64,000 bases of DNA from Morella rubra (lineage: Eukaryota > Streptophyta > Magnoliopsida > Fagales > Myricaceae): positions 11,477,588 through 11,541,587 of the forward strand of contig CM025854.1 in the NCBI GenBank assembly GCA_003952965.2. The letters run 5' to 3'. A model generated the notes under the pieces. The model made no database searches. It saw only the letters and a program-made list of their open reading frames with translations, and had not been told where the DNA came from. Position 1 is the stretch's first letter. Each line of letters begins with the position of its first letter. Positions 12,101 through 22,825 of the stretch are shown one piece after another. Both the position numbers and the translations under genes were made by a program.

Positions 12101-13291
12101 TACTTGCTTTGTCAGAGAAAGCTCCTGAGGTGGTGAAACCCAAAAGCAGAGCAGGCTCTAAGAAACCTCCTGCTAAGGTTTGCCCCGCTCCTAAGTACTA
12201 TCTTCCATTCTATTCCCGAAAGGATCTCTCTAAAAGTGATGCTGCTTTTCCTTTTGCCTATCAGCAGGAAAGGCCTGCTCTAGTCTTGAATGATGAGGAC
12301 GACAGTGATGATGAAGTACTTGAACTTAAAGAACGACTTGCTGCCTATAACCTTGAGTCATCTCCTGATCAATCAGCAGGTAAGTTGCAAGATCATATGG
12401 TATTATTATGTATGGTCTGGTTTATACCCCAGCTAGCACCAATATTACAAAAAAATAAGACAGTAGTGGATCATGTGGGGATGTTTTTTGCAAAATGATC
12501 ATAGTATGTGCTTCTGTAAATAATTATGCATTTCCTGCTTACTCTTCATGACGTCAATTGCAAGATCATATAGTATTATGTATTCTGGTCAGGTTTTACC
12601 AAGAGTTAACATGAAGCTAAAAATTTATTCTAGGCGGCAGAGCGTTTTGGTATTTGTGAGTTTAGTTTCTTTATTTCTTATGCCCACAGCCATGGAGACT
12701 GAATTGGCCAAAGTCCCAGCCAGCAAGAAAGAACCTAGCAAAAGGAACGCCACACAGAAGAAACCCTTGGCAACAGTTTCAGAGATATCTGACGATGACG
12801 ATGATGACAAGGATGAGGTGGATGATGAAGACTTCGAGCTAGAAGTTCTAGATGTCCCAGTTACAGGAAAAAAGGGAGGGAGAAAACCAGCTGCAAAAGC
12901 TAAGGCTGCTAAGGCCCCTGCTGCACCAAAGAAAAGAGGTGCAGCCAACAAACAGCAGGCTCAATTGTCGGGCCAGAAGCTTTTAACTGACATGCTGAAG
13001 CCTGCTGAAAATTCTGGAATTTCGCCAGAGAAGAAAGTGAGAAAGATGCGGGAATCTCCGTTCCACAAGAAAAGTGGTTCCGTTTTGGGCAGGGTTAATG
13101 AGGCAAATGAACCTGAAGAAGAAAACTCAGGTTCTGCCTCTACTTCAGCCAGTACGGAAGAAACTGTCGGAGTTGCGCCGTCAAGAGCAAGACCTCTGAG
13201 GGTGAACCGCAAGCAGACAAGGTATGTGCTGAGCGACTCTGAAAGTGAAAATCCCACTGATGATTCTGACTTCGATGAAGAAGAGGCCTAG
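6128..13291 (+). CDS. TOP2: DNA topoisomerase II, ~19 exons, frame broken in C-terminal half
   Basis: This is the ATP-dependent nuclear type IIA topoisomerase that passes one DNA duplex through another during replication and mitosis. Exons as read: 6128-6703, 7325-7617, 7727-7793, 7897-8167, 8316-8515, 8615-8824, 8996-9109, 9204-9314, 9434-9598, 9686-10027, 10132-10265, 10380-10721, 10800-10983, 11061-11110, 11218-11767, 11843-12035, 12116-12177, 12265-12379, 12690-13291. Expected length is about 1,485 residues, close to the Arabidopsis protein. Visible parts are the GHKL ATPase (KTIEEMYQKKSQLEHILLRP, GRNGYGAKLTNIFS), TOPRIM (EGDSAKALA; DQDHDGSHIKG), the active-site Tyr at about residue 793 (codon 10159-10161, in ASARYIFTR), and an acidic/basic C-terminal tail with SDDDDDDKDE. 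I chose ATG 6128 (CACCATGG context, MAIEKRRPLQ); the upstream in-frame extension would need a GTG. The frame is intact to about 10,610, then breaks near 10,612, 11,360 and 11,415, and exon 15 contains a 126-bp duplication. Confidence 0.95.
10600..10625 (+). other. Frame break 1 in TOP2 (one base short)
   Basis: Exon 12 reads TVSGIIK then TGA, while the family sequence resumes one frame over as KVNDTTLRIMELPVRRW. No intron fits, and the exon is exactly one base short of a length that keeps phase with both neighbours. This is a single-base deletion in the gene or in the assembly. Confidence 0.85.
11355..11420 (+). other. Frame breaks 2 and 3 in TOP2
   Basis: After RADLFVELQRKG the frame fails. 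The expected PFPKKTKAVEPEVAGA appears in another frame, as if five bases were lost (or one gained) near 11,360. After AGAIRM a stop follows, and DVEESEDN continues in a third frame, implying another indel near 11,415. Confidence 0.75.
11434..11687 (+). repeat. 126-bp tandem duplication inside TOP2 exon 15
   Basis: Copy A (11434-11560) and copy B (11561-11687) share the order AACATTGTTAGTCGCAATGA, GAAGTACAG, CCATGGCGATT, CTTGAGAAGGTTCAGGAGCT, GACAGGGACAGGCTCATT. Copy A differs by small indels (for example GAGTAACTGG where B has GAGTATCTACTGG). Only copy B reads correctly as SDYEYLLAMAIGTL and on into EVEDLRKETPRS. If copy A is skipped, DVEESEDN joins copy B in frame. Confidence 0.9.
12385..12597 (+). 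repeat. Imperfect ~40-bp direct repeat in a TOP2 intron
   Basis: TTGCAAGATCATATGGTATT at 12385 recurs as TTGCAAGATCATATAGTATT at about 12557, both followed by a TATG/TCTGGT-rich stretch. The two lie in the intron before the last exon and have no coding consequence. Confidence 0.6.
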
Positions 13292-14210
13292 ATTTGTTGT
13301 TCTGTGGGTATAACTCGAAATGGGAAATAAAGCTCATTCCCCACCGCCCCCCTGTATTGGTACACTCATGTCTCTCCTGTCATTACTTCGATGATCAGCT
13401 AACTTCCTTTCCCTACCATTGACCACTGCCTGTTGCGACTCTACTTGTGATGTACTGGACGGATGCTCTTTGTTTGCCCCCCTGTAATTGAATTATGAAA
13501 TCCACCATATGCAAGGTCTTACTTTCTTATATTTGTTTCCATGGATAACAAGAAAATATGCTTCATTGTTATAGACGACCCGGAGAATACCTTTGTAGGT
13601 AACCACATTACAGGTTATTTTCCAATGATGGAGAAGAATTTATTCTTAATGCCATATCCATATGTATGTGGGAAGAAATGCACCAATTTGCACAGCAAAA
13701 GACCGTGTCTAGTATAAATCATACACTTTTTTTTTAAGCAATTCTGAATTTCTTTCACTTGAAAAACATAGAGTTCACTACAGCATGCATTTTTCTTATA
13801 AAAGCAATAAAAGATTTTTTTTGAAAGAAGGTACTATGATTAGGTGAGTGGTAAACCACTTGAGGTCACAAGGGATCAGTTGGTCTCTCAGTTTTTGTGT
13901 CGTTTTCTTTTCTTGCTTTTAATAGAACAGAATACAGAACTTTAATTTAAGGAAAAGAGGTGGCTGTAAATTTGGTGACCTCTGAAGTCATTCGCTTTCA
14001 TGTTATTCCATTGCTTCGTTTGGGTAGGTTGCGGTCTTTGCTTTTCCTTCGAGTTTCCCTTTTTATCCCTTGCTTAGGCCCTCTGAGAATCAGTATTTTC
14101 TTAATTACTCAGGCCATCATTTACGTTTGATTCTTCTTTATTTCTTTTCAAAGGATTATGCAAACGAAATAAAAAATTGTCCCAAGGACGCCAAAAGTCA
14201 GTAGCACCCA
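13292..14210. other. TOP2 3' flank, no gene
   Basis: This holds the 3' UTR and downstream flank of TOP2, then AT-rich intergenic DNA. No exon or RNA gene is recognisable. A CT-rich stretch at 13,890-14,130 has no evident function. Confidence 0.6.
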
Positions 14211-14218
14211 AGAATTAC

Positions 14219-14545
14219 AAATACACTTTGCACCCTAAACTACAATTTTGACACATGGCACCCTCTAACTACTAATTTTTAACATTTTGTACCTTTATCA
14301 AATTTTTAGATTAAAATGAACGACAATGCCCTTGACCCATTTTGCATATATATTGAAATATTGTTGTCAATTCATTAATTTCTCAAGGTATTATTGTCAA
14401 ATGGAGGGTGTAAAATGTTTAATATTAGTAATTGAAGGCTGTAATGTGTCAAAGTGAGTAATTTAGAGTGCAAAGTATCTAACATTAGTAGTTTAAGGGT
14501 GTAATGTCTTAAAGATAGTAATTTAGAGTGTAATGTATCATTATT
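14219..14545. mobile_element. Foldback (MITE-like) element
   Basis: The left arm (about 14,222-14,296; ACACTTTGCACCCTAAACTA, GACACATGGCACCCTC) is the imperfect reverse complement of the right arm (about 14,401-14,478; GGAGGGTGTAAAATG, AATGTGTCAAAGTGA, AGAGTGCAAAGTAT). They enclose an AT-rich loop of about 100 bp. The inner 60 bp of the right arm (14,421-14,480) is directly repeated at 14,481-14,540. There is no coding capacity. The structure suggests a non-autonomous DNA element; the ends and target duplication are not resolved. Confidence 0.6.
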
Positions 14546-15546
14546 CTGATAATTTGTGGTAAAAAGTATATTTTCTCCTTAAAAAAAAAAAAAAAAAAAA
14601 AGCACGAGGAACAGCTGCCAAGAATGTGGCGTCCATTAAACGACGTGGTCTAGGGTGGTCAAGCGTAACGATATCATTGGGTATGATTTGGATAAAGGTG
14701 GAGGGACAAAAGGCATAATATTATTTGCTTGGGACGAATCCCTAAGGACCAATATGAGAAAAGTTTAAATCCCATAAACCGACGGACTAATTAAACCTCT
14801 AGTTTAGGTTAGGCACTTACTTCACCACGCTAATAAGATCGGCCTGCCCTTTTTATGCAAGTGACTGCATGTTTTCGATTGCCTAGAAAAGAACAAAGAA
14901 AAATAAAGACTGCATGATTATTTTTCAAATAAAAGGGAGACCAATTAGCCAAGGAGCAGCAATAGCTGCTTGTTTTGATCTTATATGTTCTCCTACCGTC
15001 GTCCTCTGAATTCCAAGCCACCTACATGATCAGGAACTTTTAGTTTCTTTTTGGCTACTGGTTCTTTCTTTAACCAAAAGTTTCATTCAATGGCTCTTGT
15101 TTAACCGAAGTGTAATTCAATGATACCGAGAGATAAATGGGTGCACCCCAAACAATCATCAAAGTTCATCACCTTCCATTTCCAATCATGAATAAAGTCA
15201 TCCAGCCCGAAAATACATATATCCCAACCAAGGCAGTAGATTTCCTCTGGAAACAAAAGCTTGATCTATAATTATCTCCATCATATTGCTACCCTATGAG
15301 GAACTTTTACAGCATAAAGAGATGTAGTCTCTGTACAGATTCTGGTTAGCAGCTCAAACAGAAAAAGAAAATTACAAAACCTAGAACAGAAGATACACCT
15401 ACTAATCACGAACTACAGCAGATCTAATCACAAACTACTGCAGATCAGACCTATGATGTCAAAGTAGCACATAGAAATTTCACCACAAAAGGGTACAGTT
15501 ACCTGAGAAGATGACAATTCAGTAGAAAAACCTGTTGATCAACTCT
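14546..15546. other. Intergenic region before the OBERON 3' end
   Basis: It contains a poly-A run at 14,580-14,601, then ordinary AT-rich sequence. The right part (about 15,200-15,546) is probably the 3' UTR of the leftward OBERON gene. I see no gene. Confidence 0.55.
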
Positions 15547-18500
15547 TCACCTGGCAAGGTTTCGTTTTGTTGCTTCCATTTTTACTAACAGATCCTTGAT
15601 ATCAGCTTCCATCCTCAACTTCATATTGAAGTATTCTTGATGCTCTCTCTCTAAGGCTTTGAGTTCTTCAAATTTTTGTTTACGCACTTCTTCAGTCTCA
15701 ATTAAATGCAACTTGGCAATTCGACTTGTATACTCCTCTTCAATTTTTTCATTCTTGGCAATGGCAATCCGTTTCAGGCCCTCAGCTTCTCTTCTAGCAT
15801 TTTCAGCACGCTCTTGGAACATTTTAGCCTCTGCCTGTTTGATTTTCACAATACTTTCTAATTCATCGAAGAGAGGTTCCTTTCGAACACTTGTCTGCAA
15901 CTCTGACTCCAAAGGGCGTTTATCATTCCGGTCATAACTGAAGCTAGGAAGCATACTAGCTGTCCTTTCCAACTGAGGGCCCTTCTCCGAATAAATTGAT
16001 TTTAGCCAAGGGGAATCCTGGCTTGGCCCAGCGATCCCATTGCTTTCTTTACCTTGTTCCTTGCCAGATAAGATTGGTGTCTTGCCTAACTTTGAAGAAT
16101 TAGCATCTGCATCAACAGCAAAGGACATAAATTTATAACCTTGTTGTTTGGCTCGCAAAATTCAGCAGAGCTATACAAGGGAAAGAAGAAAACAAGCAAA
16201 ATGCTGATGCACACAATTTTGAATACTACAAAGAGCAGATCAAGTGACAGTAATGTGATTCCCCGAATCCTCGGCCTGGTTTTGCTTGTTCAGTAACATT
16301 GTGTCTCATAAAAAATAAAAAATAAAATCAATTAATAGAGTTTAGTTCATTCAAAATATTTGAGTTGCCCAAAGATCTATATGATACGAGAAAGAGAATC
16401 ACGAATAGGTTGAATCGGCTCCCAACTCTGCTTTACTAAATCACTTGGTCCTCAGACTCATCACGTATATCACGCACGTAATAAGAGGAACTCCCGAGAA
16501 GACATTGTTGACAGTATTCACCTATACTTAAAAGTTTTCATAGATCCTATACATATTGTGAAAAACAGATCTGATTTCATGGAGAATAAACAAAAAGCAT
16601 GATGATAGATGAGGTAAACATAAAAAGACCTTTCAAGGGTCTAATTATTGGTGTTTCTCAAAAACCTTTAACCTTCTTTCAATGCAATGATTCGAATAGG
16701 TAAGGTCAGAAAGCCTTCTTTCGCTGCAATCCTGGGAATAGCTAAACTTTTAACCGTTTCCTTTAACCGTTTCCTTACAAACATACTTGTAGCTAAGACA
16801 CATGCTTCAGCCTACCAGCAAAAGTTAATCATTTATGTCATGCTTTGAATATAATATTCAAATCAGGAAAAAATCAAGTAGATATGTGCATGAGAAGTTG
16901 AAAGGTCAAAACCATACTTGCCCAAGGAATATGACAATACAATATTCTTAGTATGGAGTAATAACGAACTTACCACTTAGGAAAGCCATGATATGACTGT
17001 AAACCTCAGGAAGGTCAGACTTATTTGCCAATCTTGCCAGCATCTGATCAGCAATTTCATGAAGTCGTCTACCTCTCATGTCCTTGCTGTCACAAAAAAT
17101 TCTCTTCACATACTCAAGCTCTCTAGAAAGAGTTTCAGCTGTCCAATCCTTAGCAAAATTTTGAAAAACCTCATATACGAAGCCAAACATCTCAGAAGGA
17201 TGATCACAGGCAACACAATAAAACTGCATCTCAGTTGTCCCATAAGCACCCGTAGCACTCCTTCCATTTCTAATATAAGATTCCCGTAACCCACAATCAG
17301 TATGACACCAATGAAGACAAACGTCACACCCAACCCAACTGCATGTATTTGAAGCCATGTCAAACTTCGAGCACACAAGACACATACAAGCACTGCAAAA
17401 ACCATTCTTCTGTGCACAAACCTTGCAATCACACTCATCTACAGGCAAGGGATTTTTACAGGTAAGATTTCTGCACTTCAAGTGCAGAAAAACCTCTGCC
17501 AAATGAGTAGGTGAGACACTGTTGTCCTGTTGAAGATAATCTGGTAGACCAGTTTTCAAAGCGACCAAGATTTCCAGTTGAGCCCGATGGGATTTCAGTA
17601 GCATCTCCAAGGTTATATCAGACCAGCTCTGAAGTGCTTTCTGAAATGCGAATAGTTGTGGTCGCTTGTCAACATTCAACATGATCTCGCGAATACTCTC
17701 TTTTAGACATGCTATGGATTGTCCCGTCATTTCGTGAAATTTCCTAGCCATTACATGTACTGGTTCGGCAACTATCCGGGCAATAACAGTCTCGACAAAC
17801 TTCAACTCCACCTATCAGAATTTGATGCTCCTTCTGGCTACCAGTCCTATATAAGCTTAACTACTTTTCTCTTTCATTCCTCGCTTCCTGTCAAAGCTAT
17901 AATTTGACCCAACATCATGAGACCCTACAATCTAAAAAATGATCTAACCTCATCATGGTGACAACTGTGCCCTGACAACTGCTAGAATCTCACCATGCTC
18001 TCCCTTCTAAATTTTAAGCTTCCATTCTAAACCCCTGATTTTCCCATTTTGACCATCTTGATTCTAATACAAGATTTCTTCAGTTGACCATTTCCTGTCA
18101 CCTGGCGTGATCCATAGGGGCTTGGGATGCCAATTCTGAGCTGTAACACTAGTTGTCCAGTCGATTCCCTTAAAAACGCTTGGCGGCTGCCAACCGATTG
18201 ATTGATAGGTCCCAATCAACATCTGAGTGCAGTAAATCCGATCTGGTTGGACAGAACGTGACTCAAACCCACTTGTTGTAGTAAAGGAGTGCTTGCATTC
18301 GTATTGCTCAAACTGTAAACAACACATTTGGCTAAGTGATCAGGAGCTCTTGATTCAGTTTTCACGCCTTTTGTTACACTTTGGTTGTTTTAATGAAAGA
18401 CTAAGGGTGCTTGAAAACATCTCAGCCGTTGTTGGTCCCGGGGTCATCATTATGAGCCTGAAAAAGAAACCCCTGGCCTTCTATTAATGCAACGCCGATC

Positions 18501-19888
18501 TTCCGCAGAGAATCCACAACATGGCTAGGTGCAATAGACACACTTTTGCCTTTATCCTTGAAATTCATACTCTTTAAACCCTCTGTTTCTGTCCTCAAAC
18601 TGACTTTCAGCCTCCCCTCCATTTTCATCCTCGTTTAAATCTATCAGGCCTATTTCCCTTCTCCTCTTCAAAATTCAAGAAGAATAATACAAATACTCAT
18701 GCTTTCCTCCTCAAATTAAAGAAGATTTCCTTTACACATTTCTTTCATCACCACATTCATTTTCTATATACCACTATTCTCACCATCACTGTGTTGACTT
18801 CTTCATCAACTTTCTTTCTTTCTCCTCACAAACACAAATACCTCTTTCTCACCCCAGCACTCACTCTCTTCCTTACATAGTACTTTATTAGCTCCTTTTC
18901 CACAACCGTACTCGAATCCTCAACCCGGCACTCACTCTCAACCTCAACTTCCTTATTCTCATTATTATTCAACTCCAACTCTAAATGATCTCTCACCTCC
19001 GCCTTTGTTTCAGCCGCAGCTTCATGAACTAATTCAGGTTCAAACCCCACGAACAGATTCCGATTTTTCAGGTTCAAAGCTCAGGCTTAAGGCTCAGGCT
19101 CAGGCTCAAGTCTATCCTTTTTCTCCATTGATACTCCTACTCTTACTCTCAGTACTCTTCTTACCATTCTTCACCATCTCGATTCACTCGCCCTGATTTC
19201 ACTCCAACTAGAGCGATTTGGATTTTGATTTGGATTATCCTTCGAATTCTCCCTCGTCCTCGAACTGGCTCTGGCAGCTCGTATCGGTGACGAACTGAAT
19301 TCAAAGCCCTCATCATCTCGACGGCTCGCTCGCTGCCGAATCCCTAGACCACGACGGCGACTTCACGTCCTTCAGTCCGACTCTACTCCTCCTCCTTTAC
19401 CGCTGTCCGGACTCCTTATTCCCATTGTTATTGGTCCCGAATCGCCGCAGGACGACACGCTCGCGCGACGAACGCTCCATCGCCGCAGAAGAAGACCGCT
19501 CCGACCGAAACCCCTTCGGAAACTCCCTTCTCGACGAGGAAAACCCACCACAAAAGCTCTCAGACCGGTGCATCAAGTTTCGATCATACCCTCCTCCTCC
19601 ACCTCCTCTGCTGTCTCCACTGTAACGATCGAATCCGCCCTTCCGCCTATCGAAGCCTCCCTCGAAATCGTGCTCCGATCGCTTCCGCACCATCCTCGAG
19701 CTCTCGCGATCCTCGTCGGCCGACCGATCCCTGTCGTACCGAACCATGCCCTTCCGTACATTCTCCGATTTGTAGTAGAAGCTCCGGTGCGAAGAGGACG
19801 CCGACCTATTTGGATTTGGGCTCGGATTCGGATCCTTGGACTTCTCCCCGTACGAATCGAGATCCTCGCTAGACCTCAGCCTCTTCAT
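15547..19888 (-). CDS. OBE4: OBERON/TITANIA PHD-finger protein; first exon indel-ridden
   Basis: OBERON proteins are nuclear PHD proteins needed for root and shoot meristem establishment downstream of auxin. The start at 19888 gives MKRLRSSEDLDSYGEKS, the typical OBE3/OBE4 N-terminus, followed by Arg/Ser-rich low-complexity sequence. The region to 17,812 still shows family pieces in shifting frames (KDKGKSV, QSVGSR, SQKEHQILIGG). From 17,811 to 16,974 the sequence is clean: FVETVIARIVAEPVHVMARK, then the OBE/PHD Cys-His cluster (CRNLTCKN, CDCKVC, CSACMCLVC, GCDVCLHWCH). Intron 16,973-16,107 leads to the last exon, 16,106-15,547, a Glu/Lys/Arg coiled coil of about 185 residues. Stops and frame switches occur at about 19,397, 19,330 and 19,260 and repeatedly down to 17,790. 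The extent (about 1,150 codons) favours OBE4 over the shorter OBE3, but that is uncertain. Confidence 0.85.
18085..18500. repeat. Diverged copy 1 of a ~0.4-kb segment (inside OBERON exon 1)
   Basis: This segment aligns end to end, same orientation, with 21,530-22,010. Landmarks include TGGCGTGATCC, CTTGGGATGCC, CTGTAACACT, TTAAAAACG, GATCTGGTTGGA, GGTCCCGGGGTC and ATGAGCCTGAAAAAGAA. Differences are dominated by short indels. On the minus strand it lies between recognised OBERON segments and reads as broken OBERON coding sequence. Confidence 0.85.
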
Positions 19889-21529
19889 CCCCCCAAAGCT
19901 ATGAAATTCTCTAACTTTATCTTCCCAAAACTCATACACAAATCTACAGAAACTGCCCTCCTCCCACCTCCGAAAAGCAAAGCTAGGGTTTGTTTTTCGC
20001 AAACAAGTAACTTGAAGCTATTAGGAGCTGCGACGGGTATACAAACTCTCTCTTTTGCCCCCAAGTTTAGGCGAAATTAACGGGGAGGACCAGAAAGTCT
20101 AGGGTTTCTGGGAGAGGTGTTAAGCAGGGGAAATTTGGACGGAACTCTTCACCGGCGGAGGACGAGGGTGGAAATGTTGGGTTCGAGTGTGGGCATAATT
20201 GGAAAGGGAGGGAAAAAGGGGAGAATAAAGGAGATGGCGTTGGGTTTTAGCACAGTCAACGCAGTTTTAACTACTGAGGAAAAGAGAGAGAGAGAGAGAG
20301 AGTTGGATACGCAATGTGCGTGGAAAGCATTTGTGTGTGTGAAAAGAGAGGTTGGAGGGTGTGCGTAGTGCACTATGAGGCGCAAGTTAGTCAGTAATTT
20401 TTTAATAGTGGGGAAAGGCTTTGGTTGGGCTTGGGTAAAGTGTTGAAGAGATCAGAGTAAGTGTGTTTGGTGGACCACTCACGGGGTTCCACATGACTCC
20501 ACGTTGACATTTCAGACATTGAATTTACATGAACACAATTAAAATATTTTTGAGTTTTTTCCACTTCTTTTTTATTTGCTTTTTATCACTTTAAATATTT
20601 GAAAATAATAAGAGAAGACAATATGAGTCAAGATTATCGTTTATTTATTTTTCGTCTAAAAAATAATGAGTTTCATCATAGAATAAACAGAGCTTAATAA
20701 TATCAATTTATAATTATAGCATAATAGTTTGGTCAACATGATTAATAAAAATTAAGCAACCACCAATATTTTTTACTAAGAATTTACTGTTTTAGAATAT
20801 ATCATACTTTCTTCCCACAGAAAAACATTTTTAAGCTTAATTATGGATATGTTTTCATTTTTAATAAAATGGATACAATTTTGTACGTGTCAGTCCTTAT
20901 AATTTATTGTTTAAACATATGGTTCATTTTATCCCTAAAAAAAAAATATTTAATCGACAACAAAAGATGGACACGCGTTCGAGGCCGAGATATCTATTTT
21001 CGGATCAAAAAATCAATCTCGGACCTGAGTTTTGTTAATATGCTAACTTTTTATTGACAAAATTACCTATATGTCAAAAAAAGACCAACCAACCAATTCA
21101 AAATTATTCCCAGGTAATTTTATTAAAAATGAATATCACATGGATATCAATAATTAAGTCAAAATTTTAACTAAAAATTTCAATAATTAATTAGTATATT
21201 ATGAGATGGGACCAAGCATTTGAGTAAATGTATTTAAGTTTATGAATATAAAATCTTAATTATTAGAGTATAATACGGTCTCACTCAAATGAGGAATATA
21301 ATCTGATCTTCTCCTTCAATTATTTTTTTAAAAAAATAAAATTTTAAAAAATAAAAGAACCTCAAATTAAACAAAATGTCAAAAGACAACGTGAACTAGA
21401 GATCTACACCATCTCTCAATCCTAACGTAAAACCGGTTGTTTATGTTCCATGTAATCCCAACCCAATTTTCCCATTAACTCCCCCCATCTAGCAATCTAC
21501 ACTAAATTACTTCAGTTTGACCATTGAGT
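19889..21529. other. OBERON upstream region
   Basis: The first 500 bp probably hold the OBERON 5' leader and promoter, with a GA microsatellite at 20,285-20,302. From 20,520 the sequence is AT-rich and featureless. No gene is recognised. Confidence 0.5.
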
Positions 21530-22010
21530 CCTCGTACACTTACGTGGCGTGATCCTATAGGTGTCTTGGGATGCCGAATTCTGCAAGCTGTAACACTTTT
21601 GTCGTTCGTCGATTTAACCTTAAAAACGTTGGCCTGCCGTGCCAGCCAGATTGATTTATCGGTCACCAATCACCACACTCATGGACGTGTATAAAAACAT
21701 ACACTCGCGATCTGGTTGGACCACGTGTTTTAATTTTCACTTGTTTGTATGTGGAAGCGAGTGCTTTGCATGACGTGTTGCGTCTAAACTCGTAGGAAAA
21801 GCCACGACGGTTTGACTATATCAGAGACTTTTGACTTCACGGTTCTTACTTTTCTTTTGACTCTTTCGGGATTTTATATAAAAGTACTGGAAGTGTGTGG
21901 ATTGAATTTGGGGTTTCGTCTCAGAGCCGTTGGGTTGGTCCCGGGGTCCCACCATTGGGATGAGCCTGAAAAAGAAGCCCTGGCCGTTGCGTATGAGGTG
22001 AGGAGGGAAC
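21530..22010. repeat. Diverged copy 2 of the ~0.4-kb OBERON segment
   Basis: This is a second, longer version (about 480 bp) of the block at 18,085-18,500, placed about 1.6 kb upstream of the OBERON start. It shares all landmarks of copy 1 with many extra short insertions. It has no intact frame. It may be a real partial gene duplicate or a misplaced piece of uncorrected sequence. Confidence 0.85.
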
Positions 22011-22289
22011 CGATTGTCAAAAGAGCGAATGAGTCCGGGAAGGAGAGGAGATAGAGCTTATGAGTGTGATTGCAGTTATTAGGATAATTTATTCGAATAT
22101 TTAAATTTGGTTTTATTTAAGTGTTTTTCCATCCCGAATTTTACTTGTAGGAGTAAAAGTTGGCACTAAATAGAATCAGATGCTCTATAATTTTTATTCC
22201 AATTAGTCTCTGTAACTTAAAGAATTCGAAGAAAGATAAATAATAAAAATACTCTTATAAAATTTGCTGCCTCAAATTAAATAAGATTA

Positions 22290-22490
22290 AAAATCTCTTT
22301 AGTTTGACAATTTGGGATTTGATGTCAAAATTTTGAGAGTTTACAAATTTTAGTATATAAGAATTGGTATTAAAAAAAAAAGTGAAGAAAAATAATTTGA
22401 GTTAATTTTTTATATTTATTCTGATAAAAAAAAAATTTTTGATGAGAGAAAGATTATTTTATAAATATTTTATTAGGTTAAATATTGAAT
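22290..22490. repeat. AT-rich dispersed repeat, copy A
   Basis: It contains TTTTTATATTTATTCTGATA followed by A-runs and a GAGAGAAAGATTATTT stretch. This resembles, weakly, the cores at 31,780-31,850, 52,220-52,300 and (inverted) 49,555-49,640. It is the least certain member of that set. Confidence 0.35.
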
Positions 22491-22606
22491 ATAATCAAAT
22501 ATTTGGCAACCAAACACCAACATCAAGAGATAGACATATCAAACATATAAGTCTTACAACATTCAATACTTATAATGTATGTATCTCTTTAAATTAATCA
22601 TTAAAT

Positions 22607-22825
22607 TCTAATAGTAATTAAAGAGAATATTGATCTCACTAAATGTCAAAATGGTGAATAAAATGAGGAGATAAGGAGTACAACTTGGATTATAAGTCTA
22701 TCTTTTTCTAAGAATTGATAATCCTATTCTAATAGCAAATTAAAAAGGATAATGATCTTATTAAAATTTTAAATAATGAATAAAACGAGGAGATAAGTAG
22801 CGTGACTGAATTTACAATCCAAGAG
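22607..22825. repeat. Imperfect direct repeat (~92 bp, two copies)
   Basis: Copy 1 (22,607-22,700) and copy 2 (22,734-22,825) both run TTCTAATAG, AATTAAA, GATCT, GTGAATAAAA or AATGAATAAAA, CGAGGAGATAAG/TGAGGAGATAAG. They lie in AT-rich intergenic DNA with no coding content. Confidence 0.6.

Noticed and set aside
19005-19196. Plus-strand frame rich in Gln-Ala repeats
   Set aside because: It is the antisense of a Pro-Glu repeat stretch in OBERON exon 1.
21812-22054. 80-codon plus-strand frame in the second OBERON-like block
   Set aside because: It lies in a degenerate duplicate whose other copy is in the opposite coding sense, and it has no recognisable domain.
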